From Agrobacterium tumefaciens (GTDB taxonomy: Bacteria; Pseudomonadota; Alphaproteobacteria; Rhizobiales; Rhizobiaceae), in assembly GCF_005221385.1 (NCBI RefSeq), contig NZ_CP039903.1, positions 1,488,001 to 1,552,000 on the forward strand: DNA of 64,000 bases, in the 5' to 3' direction. Under the pieces are notes generated by a model, which ran no database searches, was not told the origin of the DNA, and saw only the letters and a program-made list of their open reading frames with translations. Positions 16,808 to 25,278 of this stretch are shown piece by piece (the stretch's first letter is position 1; each line of letters begins with the position of its first letter). A program made the position numbers and the translations under genes.

Positions 16808-18685
16808 TCAGGCCGCCGATCCACTACCTGGATTATCTCGGAATAGTTTCATCACTTCTGTTCCTAAAATGACCTCCCGATCCTTCAGGATGGCCACGAG
16901 GGCCTCCATCAGATTGCGCCGCTCCCTCACGATTTGCTCAGCACGCTCGAGCTGCTCCCTCAGAAGCCGCTCGACACGTCGCCGAATTACCGAATCGGAC
17001 CTCCGCAGTTCGTCTAGCTCCATAGATGTCGTCGCGTGATGAAACTGCAGAGCTTCAAGTCCGAGGTTGGAGAGCATCCGCGTCGCGAGATCAACGGCCT
17101 GTTGCAGATCGGAGCCTAAGCCTCCTCCGGACCCATCATATTCAGTTCCGAGGTGGACACGCTCCGCTGCCATTCCCCCGAGCAACATGGCGATTTCATT
17201 GAGATATGATTGACGGTTTCGATTATGAACTTTCGGTCTTGTCCACTGTACGTGACCATAGGAGTCCTCATATTGACCAGAATCTCGGGCCACGACGATC
17301 ATATCTAATGTACCAACCTCCAGAACCATACCCACCAGCGCGTGCCCGGCCTCATGAACGCAAACGGAGCGCAGTGCATCGCCTTGTAAAGGAAGCGTCG
17401 GCGGAACGAGCTCAAGCAGATCTTTGAGTTGCACATCCCTACCCGCCCGTCGCGCAATCCGTTTGGCACTTCGGGCAAGTTGCTCGATATGCGCTCCAGA
17501 ATACCCACTAAGGGCGACCGAGATGTCCTTCAATTCCTCGCGTGGAATGCGATCTCCGAGATGAGTTGCTAGAATTTTTGCGCGTGCTGCTCTGTCAGGG
17601 AGTTCGAGCACGATCTGACGGTCGAGGCGGCCAGGTCTTCGAAGAGCGGGATCAACATGCGCAGGATTGTTTGTTGCTGCGATTACGACGACTCCCTCAC
17701 GGCTTTCGGCACCGTCGAGCAGTTCCAGCAAAGCATTCACGACTTGCATCGAATAGCCGGCATTATCGCCTCGGAATGTCGCCCGATCGCCGATTGAGTC
17801 GATTTCATCAATGAGGAGCACAGTTGGAGCTTGATCGAGCGCATCTTTGAAAGATGCCCGCATAGCACCGAGCATATCCCCGAGGTGCCCTTTCGACTGC
17901 CATTTGGCGCATGATGCTGGAATAAAGGTCGCGCCGCATGATCGCGCCAGCGCGCTCGCGAACAACGTCTTACCGGTCCCCGGTGGCCCGGAAAGAAGAA
18001 GCCCGGCATCAACGTCCCGCCAAGAGATTTGACCTTTCTTCCAAGCTGCCAGATCTTGAACCATGTCTAGCGCCCAGGCCTTTGCAGGTCCGTATCCCTC
18101 AAGGTCTTCGATGTGCGGTTCCCACCTCCCCTTTGCCGGACCCTCGGGTTGAGCGAGCTTACGGAGAACTACATCGATCGGGCGACCACGCCTCATCGCT
18201 AAAAAAACCAGTTTGGGAGAATGAGCGCAAAGTGCCCGAGCAGCTTCCAGCGGAACTTCCGCACCCCACACTTCTTTCGCAGCAGCGACGAGATGAAAGG
18301 GTTTAATCCCACCAACCGCAACTACACCGTCAACGGCCACAAGAACCTCCTGAGGAATGACCGCGCCGTGCTCGACGATAACGATGACACCCTCGCCTCT
18401 TGATACTTCAAGTACCGCGTCTGCAGCAAAAGTTTGGCCGCGCTTATTGAGTACGATCCGAGTGATCGCGTATCGCTGAGCGAGGCCGGATTGCGTCAGA
18501 ACCTTGCCTAGAGCAACTTCGTAGCTCTCGAACACAGCATCTGGAGGAAATACGATCGCCACTACACGGTCGCGGTCAGAACCCTTTTTTAGAAAGAGAC
18601 CACACCGCCGAAGTGCGACTTTGATGGCGTGGGCATAGGTGGTCGTTTCTAGCGTCTCTGAACGCTGGACTGCTGTCTTGGGCAT
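16808..18685 (-). CDS. soluble FtsH-like AAA+ zinc metalloprotease
   Basis: 625 aa. A 200-residue N-terminal part without membrane helices is followed by an AAA+ module (GPPGTGKT, VLLIDEIDSIGDR, the second region of homology NPAHVDPALRRPGRLDR) and an M41 protease with HEAGH and a third zinc ligand in GGLGSDLQQAVDLAT. Housekeeping FtsH has two N-terminal membrane segments, absent here, so it probably degrades cytosolic targets. The start at 18685 has GAGGGTG 5 bp upstream; the stop of the TnsA-like gene lies within that site, so the two are coupled. The in-frame extension to 18718 overlaps that gene. Confidence 0.75.
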   Translation of the reverse strand: MPKTAVQRSETLETTTYAHAIKVALRRCGLFLKKGSDRDRVVAIVFPPDAVFESYEVALGKVLTQSGLAQRYAITRIVLNKRGQTFAADAVLEVSRGEGVIVIVEHGAVIPQEVLVAVDGVVAVGGIKPFHLVAAAKEVWGAEVPLEAARALCAHSPKLVFLAMRRGRPIDVVLRKLAQPEGPAKGRWEPHIEDLEGYGPAKAWALDMVQDLAAWKKGQISWRDVDAGLLLSGPPGTGKTLFASALARSCGATFIPASCAKWQSKGHLGDMLGAMRASFKDALDQAPTVLLIDEIDSIGDRATFRGDNAGYSMQVVNALLELLDGAESREGVVVIAATNNPAHVDPALRRPGRLDRQIVLELPDRAARAKILATHLGDRIPREELKDISVALSGYSGAHIEQLARSAKRIARRAGRDVQLKDLLELVPPTLPLQGDALRSVCVHEAGHALVGMVLEVGTLDMIVVARDSGQYEDSYGHVQWTRPKVHNRNRQSYLNEIAMLLGGMAAERVHLGTEYDGSGGGLGSDLQQAVDLATRMLSNLGLEALQFHHATTSMELDELRRSDSVIRRRVERLLREQLERAEQIVRERRNLMEALVAILKDREVILGTEVMKLFRDNPGSGSAA

Positions 18686-18695
18686 GAGAGCACCC

Positions 18696-19322
18696 TCACT
18701 TAGATGCTCGGCGGACAACGCTGTCCGGCCCGAGAAGGGCTTCAGAAAGATCGACTTCCAATACCCCGGAGAGGATCAGCGATGCGACCGAATGCATCGG
18801 CCTGCTCTCGCGCATCACGGACAAAGTTTCGGCCAACGTGAGGGTGCCTGCTTCGTCGAGTGCGGCAAGAATGCGAACTCTGTCACCTAATGGAACTTCG
18901 CATCCAACGTATCGCATGAGATCCACGGCGTTCTGCAAGCGGACAGGGTCTAGGTCCAGCATGGAGACATGTTGAAGCCGGTAGCCCATTCGGTCTGCTA
19001 CTCCGGAAAGCCAGCCCGGCCCGCCCTTTGCAGTCTGCCAAATGTTCACGAGCAGCGCTTCGTCAGAGGTCTCGACTGCAAAATCAACGTGCCACCATTG
19101 CGGCCGAACGGAATTGCTGTCGTTGACGATGGCCTGCGGCATGCACTTCCATGTGATGACTTCAGGATCGAGGTCAAGAAGACACGCATATTGACGGGAG
19201 TGCTTGTCTCGGAACAAGGGTTCTCCGAGGCATTTCAAAGTCGAATACGGAGGAAAAGGACGATAGATTTTACGGAAATCGCTGAGCTTACCACTTGCGA
19301 TACGGGCACGAGAGGTCGTCAT
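18696..19322 (-). CDS. TnsA-like (restriction-endonuclease-fold) protein, degenerate active site
   Basis: 208 aa from ATG 19322 (GGAG 8 bp upstream). The region FRDKHSRQYACLLDLDPEV, ITWKCMPQ and WWHVDFAVET follows the order of TnsA-type nucleases (a glutamate before the leucine-rich strand, Asp in PDF, then E/Q-x-K). However, Gln replaces the Glu and VNIW replaces the final Lys, so catalysis is doubtful. The C-terminal 80 residues look like a winged helix (GDRVRILAALDEAGTLTLAE). It is coupled to the FtsH-like protease gene. It may be a transposon relic reused as a DNA-binding partner, or an unrelated family. Confidence 0.4.
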   Translation of the reverse strand: MTTSRARIASGKLSDFRKIYRPFPPYSTLKCLGEPLFRDKHSRQYACLLDLDPEVITWKCMPQAIVNDSNSVRPQWWHVDFAVETSDEALLVNIWQTAKGGPGWLSGVADRMGYRLQHVSMLDLDPVRLQNAVDLMRYVGCEVPLGDRVRILAALDEAGTLTLAETLSVMRESRPMHSVASLILSGVLEVDLSEALLGPDSVVRRASK

Positions 19323-19380
19323 GACCATGTCTCCAACCAAGAAGGGAACACGTTGGCTGCGGGATCGGCCCCGCGATCCG

Positions 19381-20001
19381 TCAACCTATTCGTATATCTC
19401 TGCGGTGGGTGGAGATGTGTTTCATAACCGAAGGCCTAGCAGACGCGTTTCTACGGCATTGGAGGTCATCTAGGTTTGCAGCTTGATGTTCCTCGGTGCC
19501 GATCCTCATGGGGATCGGCTGCATTACGCATCGGGATGAAAAGGCGGTGGCCTCGAGTTCGAGCAAGAAAGCATAGCCCCGTGCTACTCGAGGGCGGCAG
19601 ACCGGACCCACGACGCGTTGAAGCGTGCCATGGGGAGAACGCGGCCGATAGCATGAAGAGATGCAACCAATATCATCTGCATAATGAGCGGTACCGGTCA
19701 TCATGACGGCCTCTTCACCGAACAATAGGACAGCGACCTCGGGTGCACGGCCCCGAAAATCTGTCAGCGTATTCGAAAGGTAGGCAAAAACGTCTGCCTC
19801 ATACCGGAACATTTAGTGAACAAGGCTGCTGCCGTCAATAGTAAATCGTTGCCGCGTTGTGCGTGGATTTGCGGCCTCGAATTCGAGATCGTTTTTTTGA
19901 TGTGAAAAAAGGGTACTAACGGCTCTCTTGGCTCGAACGAGCAGAACGATTCCGTTATATCGATCAGTGCTGTAGCTGGATTGTGTCGAAAATCGACACA
20001 A
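19381..20001 (-). pseudogene. open frame interrupted by one TAA, unknown
   Basis: A minus-strand frame runs from about 20001 to 19381 with a single TAA (19813-19815) followed at once by an ATG (19810-19812) in the same frame. The upstream part reads FSHQKNDLEFEAANPRTTRQ and the downstream part FRYEADVFAYLSNTLTDFRG. This could be one gene broken by a stop or two abutting small genes. No family recognised. Confidence 0.3.
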
Positions 20002-20063
20002 TCAATCTTGTTTGATTGTCCGTCGCCGGTTACGTTTTTTTACCGTAGTTGCAGAAATCTCGA

Positions 20064-20267
20064 TCAGGGATTGGGATCGCTATCGTCAGGAAGCGGACCG
20101 GGGCGAGAGAACAACTCTTCAAGTGTCTTCTTTCCTGGTACGAACGTCACGTCAAATCTGCCGTCGGTGTCGATCAATCTCTGAGTGCCGCGCGCCTTAG
20201 CCGCTTCCAGAACCTCCTGGATGCGGGCCTCCGCCTCGTGTCTCTGCCAATCAGAGTTATGCGTCAT
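20064..20267 (-). CDS. Phd/YefM-like antitoxin
   Basis: 67 aa. WQRHEAEARIQEVLEAAKARG, then GRFDVTFVP and LEELF follow the Phd pattern: a DNA-binding dimer with helix, hairpin, then a toxin-wrapping tail. The frame starts with GAGAGG just upstream. The likely toxin is the divergent PIN gene 94 bp away, instead of the usual downstream position. Confidence 0.55.
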   Translation of the reverse strand: MTHNSDWQRHEAEARIQEVLEAAKARGTQRLIDTDGRFDVTFVPGKKTLEELFSRPGPLPDDSDPNP

Positions 20268-20360
20268 CTAGCCTCTCTCGGGCAACCTACTGCGTAATGA
20301 GTGTATCGAACGAATTGGATCATGACCGAAATTTTTCAAGACTGACCACAGGATTCTGCC

Positions 20361-20942
20361 GTGCAGAACGAACCCGTTCTTTTGCTGGATACGGATATCG
20401 TCAGCCTGATGGGGCGGGCAAAGCCGCCACCGGGACTGCGTCCGTGGCTATTGCGTGTCGGCATAGATCGTCTCGCACTCTGCTACCCGGTGATAGCAGA
20501 ACTTCTTCGCGGAGCCCATCTTCGTGTGCGCGACGATCCAGAAAGAGCGCTTCTCATCACCAACTGGGTCGACGAACTCATCGCCATGGCCTTCCCTTTC
20601 CCAGCAATGACGGCCTCGGTTGCGACGGTCTACGCGAAAATGACATCTGTTCCAGCACTGCGACACATGTGGACAGTGCAAAGTGGGCAAAAAGGAAACA
20701 GGCTCGGACATGACCTCATGATATCTGCCGTCGCGATCGCCCATCGCATGCCGATCCTAACCGCAAACGTCGATGATTTTCTCAAGATCCATGAGCATTT
20801 CACGCTCCCGGGATTATATCAACCAATGCACGGCAGTTGGTACGTTACCCCAGATTTTGAAGTACGGCTCCCCTCCTTCGATGCGAACGAACCTGACCCT
20901 CATCAAAAACGCCTGCCTAAACTCAACAGCCCGGTCGTCTAA
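20361..20942 (+). CDS. PIN-domain (VapC-like) ribonuclease toxin
   Basis: 193 aa, GTG start with AGGA about 8 bp upstream. PIN acidic residues: LLLDTDIVS (first Asp), VIAELLRG (Glu), GHDLMISAVAIAHRMP (Asp) and TANVDDF (last Asp). PIN toxins cut RNA and are held by an antitoxin. At 193 aa it is longer than standard VapC (about 130); the last 45 residues are extra. Divergent to the Phd-like gene. Confidence 0.65.
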   Translation: MQNEPVLLLDTDIVSLMGRAKPPPGLRPWLLRVGIDRLALCYPVIAELLRGAHLRVRDDPERALLITNWVDELIAMAFPFPAMTASVATVYAKMTSVPALRHMWTVQSGQKGNRLGHDLMISAVAIAHRMPILTANVDDFLKIHEHFTLPGLYQPMHGSWYVTPDFEVRLPSFDANEPDPHQKRLPKLNSPVV

Positions 20943-20987
20943 GCCTTCGTGCGATGAAATATTTAGGAACGGCCTCGGGCGGATCGT

Positions 20988-21764
20988 TTGATCACGGCAG
21001 AAGACGGTACGAAAACATTCGAGCGGATCCTCCTGCCGTCGGACGAGATGCAGAAATTTGTTGAAGGAGCGCTTGCAGGATTAGAAGTTCCCGAAGCAAA
21101 AATTAAACTTGGGACCGGCAGGGTACAATTCGAGACCTTGGTAAAGCATGCCCTGATTAAACCGCTTGGCGGAGATCGCGCTGCCAGTAACTTCATCAGC
21201 GTGGATCGTCGTTTTGATCCTTCTGATCTTGATAAATTTCTTGAGCGTCTCATTAGCTGCGTAACGACCGAATTGACCCCTGACTTGGTCGATATCGCAA
21301 ACGCCATGCGGAAGACCAACTGCCAATTTATGGAGGTCATCACGTTGCTACTTGATCATTCCCTCAAGAATGTTGCCTTTGACACTCGCGAAGTCGGCAT
21401 CGCAGGTTTCAGGCTCGATGTGGAAGAGGTTCGACGTTTAGCGTTGGGTGAAGAACATGGGTGCTTCGCCGTATCAGAGTTACAGAGACTAATTCCAGCG
21501 TCGAGCCGGATCGTCAAAGATCTTCTAAAGGGGGGATGGCTGCAAACGGTCCAGCGCAAAAACCCTGTAAAGCGAAACATGCAGACCGTCGTCGAGCGTG
21601 AGGCACTAACGAAATTCAAGGAAGAATTCGTCTCGTTAGGCAATCTTGCGACCAATAGAGGAACGCGAACCTGGTGCCTAAAAAAGCAACTCGACAGCGA
21701 GTTCATCAGACCGGTGTTCGAGGCGGCCGGCATGCCGTTTTATCGCCAAGCGGAATTAAAATAA
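20988..21764 (+). CDS. TniQ/TnsD-like C-terminal region, probably truncated
   Basis: 258 aa. The last 110 residues (CFAVSELQRLIPASSRIVKDLLKGGWL, then KFKEEFV and LATNRGT) resemble the helix-turn-helix and tail of TniQ-family target selectors in rhizobial Tn7-like elements. The N-terminal zinc-finger half of TniQ is absent: the frame is stopped by a TAG at 20964 and begins at a weak TTG. Its place beside the transposon end supports a target-selector remnant. An independent cargo gene is the alternative. Confidence 0.45.
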   Translation: MITAEDGTKTFERILLPSDEMQKFVEGALAGLEVPEAKIKLGTGRVQFETLVKHALIKPLGGDRAASNFISVDRRFDPSDLDKFLERLISCVTTELTPDLVDIANAMRKTNCQFMEVITLLLDHSLKNVAFDTREVGIAGFRLDVEEVRRLALGEEHGCFAVSELQRLIPASSRIVKDLLKGGWLQTVQRKNPVKRNMQTVVEREALTKFKEEFVSLGNLATNRGTRTWCLKKQLDSEFIRPVFEAAGMPFYRQAELK

Positions 21765-21795
21765 CGGCGTACGTTCGGGGTAGATCATCGTTAAG

Positions 21796-21822
21796 AGCCG
21801 GGCTTTTTAGCCCGGCTTTTTT
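21796..21822 (+). terminator. rho-independent terminator inside the right end
   Basis: AGCCGGGCT and AGCCCGGCT pair around a short T-rich loop and are followed by TTTTTT. It lies 32 bp after the TniQ-like stop. Confidence 0.85.
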
Positions 21823-21836
21823 GTGAGCATTTCAAA

Positions 21837-21849
21837 TGGCCAGTTTTGG
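21837..21849 (-). repeat. TnsB-type binding repeat R3 (innermost right)
   Basis: TGGCCAGTTTTGG; on the minus strand CCAAAACTGGCCA, matching L3. Confidence 0.65.
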
Positions 21850-21858
21850 CTTCCAAAA

Positions 21859-21875
21859 TGGCCATTCGTGCTTGG
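21859..21875 (-). repeat. TnsB-type binding repeat R2
   Basis: TGGCCATTCGTGCTTGG, starting 22 bp after R3 and 62 bp before R1. It has a 3-bp longer middle than the other sites, so it is the weakest match. Confidence 0.55.
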
Positions 21876-21919
21876 GTTTCCGGGTTACGCACACAGAAAA
21901 TCAAACACTTAGCGACGCT

Positions 21920-21946
21920 TTGGCCAGTACTTGGTTTGGTTTCACA
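21920..21946 (-). repeat. right terminal inverted repeat (TnsB-type site R1)
   Basis: Read inward it starts TGTGAAACC and ends CCAAGTACTGGCCAA; 25 of 27 bases equal the left repeat. The 15-bp inner part is identical. Confidence 0.85.
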
Positions 21947-21951
21947 GCCGC
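21947..21951. repeat. 5-bp target-site duplication, right copy
   Basis: GCCGC, identical to 77-81. It is followed by GTTGCGGCCCTTTTTT, the remaining half of the nrdJ terminator. Confidence 0.85.
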
Positions 21952-22030
21952 GTTGCGGCCCTTTTTTGTTTGAATAGACGCAACCCTATGGCAATAATGA
22001 AGCAAGATACAATTTCAGGATGCCGCATAG

Positions 22031-22954
22031 ATGCTTGAAGCTTCAGTTAGAAATATCCTTTTTTTCGATACAATTTTGAAGCCGCATCACGAGGGCATAA
22101 AGGATATCCCACTCGACGGAATCCTGAGATCACTGGAAGATGAAAATCGAAAAGAGAGTTTCGTAAAACTCATAGACAATGAGCAAGCGGCTGTGAGGCT
22201 GAGTGACATCAACGTTGATTTTCAGACCAATACTGCCACGTTGCTCATAACTTACGCTGACAAAAGGGGTGCTGATCCAGTTTTCGCCAACTTGGAAAAA
22301 GGAACACTTCGATCCGAACCCAAAGTAGATGGAGAAGGCGTCGCAATCTCCGCTCACCTAATGTTCGGGCTTAAACCCAATGCCATAAACGGGCTATATC
22401 CAGCGATACTAGAAGATGTTCCGGGCATTGGGCGGACTTTGCTAGAGCCATTCCTGCGAAGCGCGTTCAAAAACGCGAGTTCCTATAAATTTCAAAACCA
22501 GAATAAAAATGAGCAGAAAACGTGGCCTGTTCCAACTCTCGTTGTAAAACAGAGTGAGCAGTTAAGTAAGTCTCTCTCATCAGGCGGATATTTAACTGAA
22601 GTCGAAGTGACAAAGTACGTAGCCACCGGCGGCTTCGACCAAATTGAGGGACTTCAGGAGAAAAAAACTACGACAGTTATAAAAATCGATGGTCGCCCGA
22701 CAGGAACGATGGCCACTGATTTATTAAATAAGATAAAAATATTCGCAAACAACAAGAAATACTACGATATGCGCGTTCGATGGGTGAACGCGAACAAGCA
22801 AACAAAAACTGTTGCACTTGGTACTGCCCGCGCCGATGTTGGAGACGTATTGTTTGGGCGCGTAGAGAGAATAGGTGTTAATACACCGTTGCCTCAATGC
22901 TCAGAAAAAATACAGTCTGAACTTCGTTCAGCTATGTTGAAGTATATCAAATGA
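22031..22954 (+). CDS. unknown soluble protein, first gene of a two-gene unit
   Basis: 307 aa, no membrane helix, low GC and Lys/Asn-rich compared with the core chromosome. N-terminal region SVRNILFFDTILKP then LEDENRKESFVKLIDNEQA; C-terminal region with VTKYVATGGFDQIEGLQEKK and VRWVNANKQTKTV. I do not recognise the family. Its stop overlaps the start of a membrane protein gene (ATGA, 22951-22954), so the products probably act together. It lies outside the transposon, 80 bp past the right duplication. A two-gene accessory, perhaps defence, unit is likely from composition and position only. Confidence 0.65.
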   Translation: MLEASVRNILFFDTILKPHHEGIKDIPLDGILRSLEDENRKESFVKLIDNEQAAVRLSDINVDFQTNTATLLITYADKRGADPVFANLEKGTLRSEPKVDGEGVAISAHLMFGLKPNAINGLYPAILEDVPGIGRTLLEPFLRSAFKNASSYKFQNQNKNEQKTWPVPTLVVKQSEQLSKSLSSGGYLTEVEVTKYVATGGFDQIEGLQEKKTTTVIKIDGRPTGTMATDLLNKIKIFANNKKYYDMRVRWVNANKQTKTVALGTARADVGDVLFGRVERIGVNTPLPQCSEKIQSELRSAMLKYIK

Positions 22955-23568
22955 AAAATTTAGTAGGGCCGCTTCTCTATCTTAGGGTATGGCACCCAAC
23001 GAAATTGCTTATTGACTTCATAATGCCGCTGGCAGCCGCTACGGCCATATTTTTACTGCGTTTTTTTTATTATCCATCAACCGGCCTTCTCAGTTCCGAT
23101 GGCCTTCTTTCATTGCTGGTTCCTCTATTAGGTGCGCTTGCAGGGTTTTATATTGCCGCCTTAACCGCAGTGTCCGCATTTCCTATAGCTTCACTCGACA
23201 GAGAAATGCCGGGCGACAGAATCAAAATCCTAGGCAAAAATACAACTAACAATCCGACACGGCGTCAGTTCCTATCTCTCCAATTTGGATACCTTGCATT
23301 TACCAGCATATTGCTTTTTACGGTAAGCCTCTTCTCGACATATCTTAAAAAGCCGATATCGATAATAAAAGAATTCACAGTAACGGAAATCAAGATAGGA
23401 AACATATTTCCGTGGATATCCCTATACATAATTCTTTTTATTTTATTTAATTTGATATCCGTTACTTTTTTCTCACTATACTATTTGTCGGACCGAATTC
23501 ACCGATTTGAACCCGAGCTTGAGGGCGGTCCAGACTCCAAAGAGTCACCTAAAGTTCGCGCACCATAA
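22951..23568 (+). CDS. unknown membrane protein, partner of the upstream gene
   Basis: 205 aa with four predicted membrane segments: about 18-37, 46-75, 113-133 and 148-175. A cytosolic Arg/Lys-rich loop (SLDREMPGDRIKILGKNTTN) lies between the second and third. The acidic, Ser/Pro-containing C-terminus is cytosolic. AT-rich like its partner. The soluble plus four-helix membrane pair resembles sensor/membrane-effector pairs but matches none I know; KwaA/KwaB were considered and not supported. Confidence 0.65.
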   Translation: MKNLVGPLLYLRVWHPTKLLIDFIMPLAAATAIFLLRFFYYPSTGLLSSDGLLSLLVPLLGALAGFYIAALTAVSAFPIASLDREMPGDRIKILGKNTTNNPTRRQFLSLQFGYLAFTSILLFTVSLFSTYLKKPISIIKEFTVTEIKIGNIFPWISLYIILFILFNLISVTFFSLYYLSDRIHRFEPELEGGPDSKESPKVRAP

Positions 23569-23628
23569 GTCCACACATTCAGAATGAGTGAATTATAGAC
23601 ACGATGCCGCGATGCTCACTCTTTGGCC

Positions 23629-24954
23629 TCACCCCATAAAATCCACCAGCAACTTCACATTCAGCGCCGCAATCACCACCGCAATCAGCCAGGCAAAGGC
23701 CGAGAGCCAGAGCGGCGCGCGAAGTGCACCCATCTTGGCCTTGTCGGAGGTGAACATCACCAGCGGGAAGACGGCGAAGGAGAGTTGCAGGCTGAGCACC
23801 ACCTGCGTCAGGATCAAGAGTTCCGCCGTGCCACTGTCGCCGTAAAAGATGGTCACGCCGGCGGCCGGGACGATGGCGATGCCGCGGGTGATGAGGCGGC
23901 GCAGCCAGGGGGCGAGCTGCATCTTCAGGAAACCCTCCATCACGATCTGGCCGGCAAGCGTTGCCGTGACGGTGGAATTGATGCCGCAGCACAGGAGCGC
24001 CACGCCGAACAGCGTCGGCGCAATCGCAAGACCCAGCAGCGGCGCGAGAAGATTATGCGCCTCACCGAGTTCGGCGACATTGGTCTGCCCCGTCTTGTGA
24101 AAGGTCGCTGCCGCAAGGATGAGGATCGAGGCGTTGATGGTGAGGGCGAACATCAGCGCGATGGTGGAATCGAGCGTCGCGAATTTCAGTGCCTCGCGCT
24201 TTTCGGCAATTGTTTCACCGATTTCGCGGGTCTGCACGATGCCCGAATGCAGATAAAGATTATGCGGCATCACCGTCGCACCCAGAATGCCAAGCGCCAG
24301 ATACAGCATGTCCGGATTGGTGACGATCTCGGTCGTTGGTGCAAAACCGAGGATCACCTGCCCCCAGTCAGGGTCGGCAAGCGCCACCTGAATGGCGAAA
24401 CACACGGCGATGACGCCAAGCAGCGTGATGACCATAGCCTCCACCCAGCGGAAACCGAGCTTCTGCAGATAGAGAATGAGGAATACATCAAGCGCGGTGA
24501 TGAGAACGCCGAGTTCGAGCGGAATGCCGAAGATGAGGTTTAGGCCGATCGCCGTGCCGATGACCTCGGCAATATCGGTGGCGATAATGGCGATTTCGGC
24601 CAGCACCCACAGCAACATCGCCACCGGCTTCGGATAGGCATCACGGCAGGCCTGGGCGAGATCGCGGCCGGATGCAATCGCCAGACGGGCGCAGAGCGAT
24701 TGCAGGACAATCGCCATGATGTTGGAAACCAGCGCGACGGTGAGCAGCGTATAGCCGAACTTGGAGCCGCCGGCGAGCGAGGTCGCCCAGTTTCCGGGAT
24801 CCATATAACCGACAGCAACGAGATAGCCGGGGCCGAAAAAGGCCATGGCCCGGCGAAACGTGCCGGCATTCGGCTTGACCTTGATCGAACCGTGCACGTC
24901 AGACAACGACAGGTCGTCGCCATTCCGCCGCCATCCAAAGACTGGCTTGTCCAT
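23629..24954 (-). CDS. mntH: Nramp-type manganese transporter MntH
   Basis: 441 aa starting at [12 protein letters not shown] (24954); an in-frame extension to 25014 would run into the regulatory dyad. About eleven membrane segments. The metal site motifs are DPGNW in TM1 ([19 protein letters not shown]) and [10 protein letters not shown] in TM6. It imports Mn2+ with protons across the inner membrane. A Mur-box-like dyad sits 39 bp upstream of the start, matching the manganese control known in Rhizobiaceae. Confidence 0.95.
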   Translation of the reverse strand: MDKPVFGWRRNGDDLSLSDVHGSIKVKPNAGTFRRAMAFFGPGYLVAVGYMDPGNWATSLAGGSKFGYTLLTVALVSNIMAIVLQSLCARLAIASGRDLAQACRDAYPKPVAMLLWVLAEIAIIATDIAEVIGTAIGLNLIFGIPLELGVLITALDVFLILYLQKLGFRWVEAMVITLLGVIAVCFAIQVALADPDWGQVILGFAPTTEIVTNPDMLYLALGILGATVMPHNLYLHSGIVQTREIGETIAEKREALKFATLDSTIALMFALTINASILILAAATFHKTGQTNVAELGEAHNLLAPLLGLAIAPTLFGVALLCCGINSTVTATLAGQIVMEGFLKMQLAPWLRRLITRGIAIVPAAGVTIFYGDSGTAELLILTQVVLSLQLSFAVFPLVMFTSDKAKMGALRAPLWLSAFAWLIAVVIAALNVKLLVDFMG

Positions 24955-24992
24955 TCCAAGAACTTTCAAATCGGAAATTGTGTTTATGCAAT

Positions 24993-25007
24993 TGCAAATC
25001 ATTCGCA
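24993..25007. promoter_or_regulatory. Mur/Fur-type operator before mntH
   Basis: TGCAAATCATTCGCA is an imperfect 15-bp palindrome around ATG/CAT, of the kind bound by the manganese uptake regulator Mur (a Fur relative) in rhizobia. It lies in the mntH leader. The remaining DNA up to 25278 shows no gene. Confidence 0.5.
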
Positions 25008-25278
25008 TAAACACAATGGGCTTGCAAGCGGGCTTTTGGCGCTTGCGCCATCGAAAAAGATTGCCTTGTATTGTGTCGCGGGGATGCCACGCTGGATGCC
25101 CTCAAATCGACCGGAGCAAAAGCGCCGCATAAAAACCGACAGGATCAGCCGCGTCATAAGGGATGGCTGCCCGGCGTCCGGGTGGCCGGGGCTGCAACTG
25201 GCCATTGACAGCATCGATGTCGTAGCCTGTACACAGGTCGCCGATACAGGTCAGACATATTCCAGAAGGAGCAACCGC

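Larger units (their letters stand above)
82..21946. mobile_element. Tn7-like transposon carrying a defence-gene cargo, apparently non-autonomous
   Basis: The limits are set by 27-bp terminal inverted repeats (82-108 and 21920-21946, 25/27 identical) flanked by a perfect 5-bp duplication GCCGC. Each end carries three repeats containing TGGCCA, closely packed at the nrdJ end (20-22 bp apart) and spaced at the other (22 and 62 bp). This is the asymmetry of Tn7, whose packed right end lies next to glmS. Insertion 26 bp after the nrdJ stop, inside the terminator, also parallels Tn7 at glmS. No DDE transposase (TnsB) or TnsC ATPase is visible in the 21.9 kb. Remaining candidates are a TnsA-like protein (18696-19322) and a TniQ-like C-terminal piece (20988-21764). 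The cargo is mostly anti-phage defence genes. Confidence 0.85.

Noticed and set aside
82..21946. Integrative element with tyrosine integrase and tRNA attachment site
   Set aside because: No integrase or tRNA is present; the ends and 5-bp duplication fit a Tn7-type DDE mechanism.
22031..23568. Kiwa (KwaA/KwaB) system
   Set aside because: A membrane plus soluble pair, but the gene order is reversed and no DUF4868-like motif is seen.
23623..24543. 306-codon + strand frame
   Set aside because: Antisense to mntH, low-complexity shadow.
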